In this document: positions 61,701 through 61,952 of the stretch, in pieces | Numbering within the stretch: position 1 is the stretch's first letter | Layout of the letters: each line of letters begins with the position of its first letter | From: Rhodospirillales bacterium | GTDB taxonomy: Bacteria > Pseudomonadota > Alphaproteobacteria > Reyranellales > Reyranellaceae | NCBI GenBank assembly: GCA_009377525.1 | Contig: WHTW01000029.1 | Location: 1-61,952 of the forward strand | Reading direction: 5' to 3' | DNA: 61,952 nt | The notes under the pieces: generated by a model | Seen by the model: only the letters and a program-made list of their open reading frames with translations | Databases searched by the model: none | What the model was told of the DNA's origin: nothing | Program-made: the position numbers and the translations under genes

Positions 61701-61864
61701 GCGCCCTGTCGCGCTTCAGCATGGGCCTGGTGATCGCAAGCGGCTTGGCAGTGGGCACGCTGTTCACCCTGTTCGTCGTGCCCGCGGTCTACGTCATGCT
61801 GGCCGCCGACCATTCGAAGAAGCAGCCGGTCGGCGCCCTCGCCGAGACGCCAGCCGGCGACTGA
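58772..61864 (+). CDS. RND multidrug efflux transporter (HAE-1 family)
   Basis: 1030 residues with 12 membrane helices and two large periplasmic loops. It starts MKFTDLFIRRPVLASVVSLL. The fourth helix has LVVDDAIIVVENVNRHLEEG, the Asp pair used for proton coupling, and the C-terminal half has GLVTLMGLISKHGILIVEVA and IRLRPILMTTAAMVLGVVPL. It expels lipophilic drugs or solvents by proton exchange; specificity unknown. It lies 98 bases after the adaptor gene. Confidence 0.97.
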   Translation: MKFTDLFIRRPVLASVVSLLILVVGLRAIGALPVLQYPRTENAVVTVTTTYYGADPDVIAGFITTPLEQAIAQANGIDYMTSTSQSGVSTITVYLRLNYDSSKALTEINTKVSSVLNRLPAGTQQPVLTVKVGQTIDAMYIGFNSKELAPNQITDYLVRVVQPKLQSVEGVQTAELLGAKNFALRAWLDPQKLAAYGLTAADVAQALTANDYIAGLGTTKGQMVQVTLKASTALTSLKEFRDLVLKQQDGAIVRLSDVANVTLGSDDYESEVSFDGQKAVYIGIQVAPAANLLDVIKGVRDVFPSIQAQLPQGLNGQIIYDSTEFVNSSIEEVIRTLVEAMIIVTLVVFAFLGSPRSVLIPVIAIPLSLIGTFAMMAAFGFSINLLTLLALVLAIGLVVDDAIIVVENVNRHLEEGMQPFPAAIQAARELGGPIIAMTVVLVAVYVPIGFQSGLTGALFTEFAFTLVGAVTISAIVALTLSPMMCSRMLKPHAASDRGWEARLIRAIDRVFDWVRRRYERWLRGSLNNLPVTATFAVLVLGSIYFLYSATASELAPQEDQGVIIAFATSAPNSTIDQRQLYSRQMYEIGASHPETDHVFQLDVPGQSITGYVLKPWDQRTMTSNQLQPIIQGELAGIAGAQVVAFQPPPLPGSTGLPIQFVINTTGPFEPLNDVAQKFLQEALATGRFIFLNTDLKIDAPQATVVIDRDKASQLGLKMSDIGAALGSMLGGGYVNYFALDGRSYKVIPQVQQGSRQNVDQILDYYIRAADGSSVPLSTVAKIVTKAIPQSLNHFQQLNSATIQGVAFPGVSQAEALQTLQELAARTLPQGYSIDYGGASRQYIQESGGFIVTFAFALIIIYLSLAALFESFRDPLIILFSVPMSIAGALVFLMALSTVAFPGATLNIYTQVGLVTLMGLISKHGILIVEVANELQMAGRSRREAIEQAAAIRLRPILMTTAAMVLGVVPLIVATGAGALSRFSMGLVIASGLAVGTLFTLFVVPAVYVMLAADHSKKQPVGALAETPAGD

Positions 61865-61870
61865 TTCATC

Positions 61871-61952
61871 GGAGCGCGGACCTCCAGGTCCTCATGCTCT
61901 TCCGGACCGCGAGCCTCCACGCCGAATCGACCGAAGGTCGATTCGGCTCCCT
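61871..61952. repeat. GGACCGCG-type palindrome at the right edge (incomplete)
   Basis: CATCGGAGCGCGGACCTCCAGG, then CTCTTCCGGACCGCGAGCC, then the inverted pair ATTCGACC-GAAGGTCGATTC-like at the very edge. It starts seven bases after the pump gene and is cut off by the end of the window. Related to 1918, 25683 and 50713. Confidence 0.7.

Noticed and set aside
59684..61813. 709-codon minus-strand frame opposite the RND pump
   Set aside because: Antisense shadow; rich in His, Arg, Gln and Asp with no motif.

Overview
The window is GC-rich chromosomal DNA of an alphaproteobacterium. The evidence is the split F0 operon atpI-atpB-atpE-atpG(b')-atpF(b), the ispH-thrB-rnhA block, the two-subunit glycine decarboxylase behind a tandem glycine riboswitch, and families of extragenic palindromes of the alphaproteobacterial type. 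A Reyranella-like or other Rhodospirillales/Hyphomicrobiales member is plausible, but that is inference. I saw no tRNA, rRNA, CRISPR array, recognisable transposase or integrase gene.

Region by region. 0.1-10.6 kb is a minus-strand translation block, thrS-infC then rpmI-rplT-pheS-pheT-lepA, interrupted by two plus-strand genes (an SDR oxidoreductase and a secreted protein). infC reads best with an ATA start, and a strong terminator-like hairpin lies between rplT and pheS. 10.8-13.8 kb holds a glycosyltransferase, an alpha/beta hydrolase and a YeeZ-like sugar-nucleotide epimerase homologue. 13.8-24.1 kb is an inserted block bounded by a 53-bp perfect direct repeat. The repeat is a copy of the divergent start region of the epimerase and of a TPR gene, and the left side also keeps a decayed, frameshifted copy of the TPR gene's 5' end.

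The inserted block carries one tightly packed 14-gene plus-strand operon (14.3-23.6 kb): a class I isoprenoid-synthase-like protein, two geranylgeranyl-reductase-family flavoproteins, and eleven small proteins I cannot assign. These include a natural nine-histidine protein with a Cys-rich tail, a pentad-repeat protein, Ig-like beta proteins, a pair of paralogues ending in RWCE-x-x-C, and a protein with 14 cysteines in its last 34 residues. This is the best candidate here for an undescribed system. Its gene content suggests isoprenoid chemistry coupled to a metal- or disulfide-rich protein assembly, but no function can be read directly.

24.2-32.4 kb: TPR and secreted proteins, rnhA, thrB, ispH, a lipoprotein, a NIPSNAP protein, an Fe-S oxidoreductase with an orphan antitoxin, a second lipoprotein, a gamma-glutamylcyclotransferase-like protein and a TetR regulator with two matching operators. 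32.7-37.3 kb: tandem glycine riboswitch and gcvT-gcvH-gcvPA-gcvPB. 37.5-43.9 kb: VapBC, an LLM-class oxidoreductase, a GMC dehydrogenase with its small subunit, and the F0 operon ending in a canonical terminator. 44.1-50.7 kb: a thiol-dioxygenase-like cupin fused to four rhodanese domains (only one with a catalytic Cys), a lytic transglycosylase, a second cysteine-dioxygenase homologue, a Phd/PIN toxin-antitoxin pair behind a 31-bp palindrome, a cupin and moaB. 50.8-54.9 kb: a kinase-like protein, a PA0069-type radical SAM protein, a hypothetical, a nucleotidyltransferase-like protein and rnhB. 54.9-61.9 kb: a TetR-regulated RND efflux system (outer-membrane factor, adaptor, pump).

Three copies of a paired-hairpin element and at least five copies of a GGACCGCG palindrome are scattered between genes. 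Coordinates and starts were read by eye; no homology search was run.
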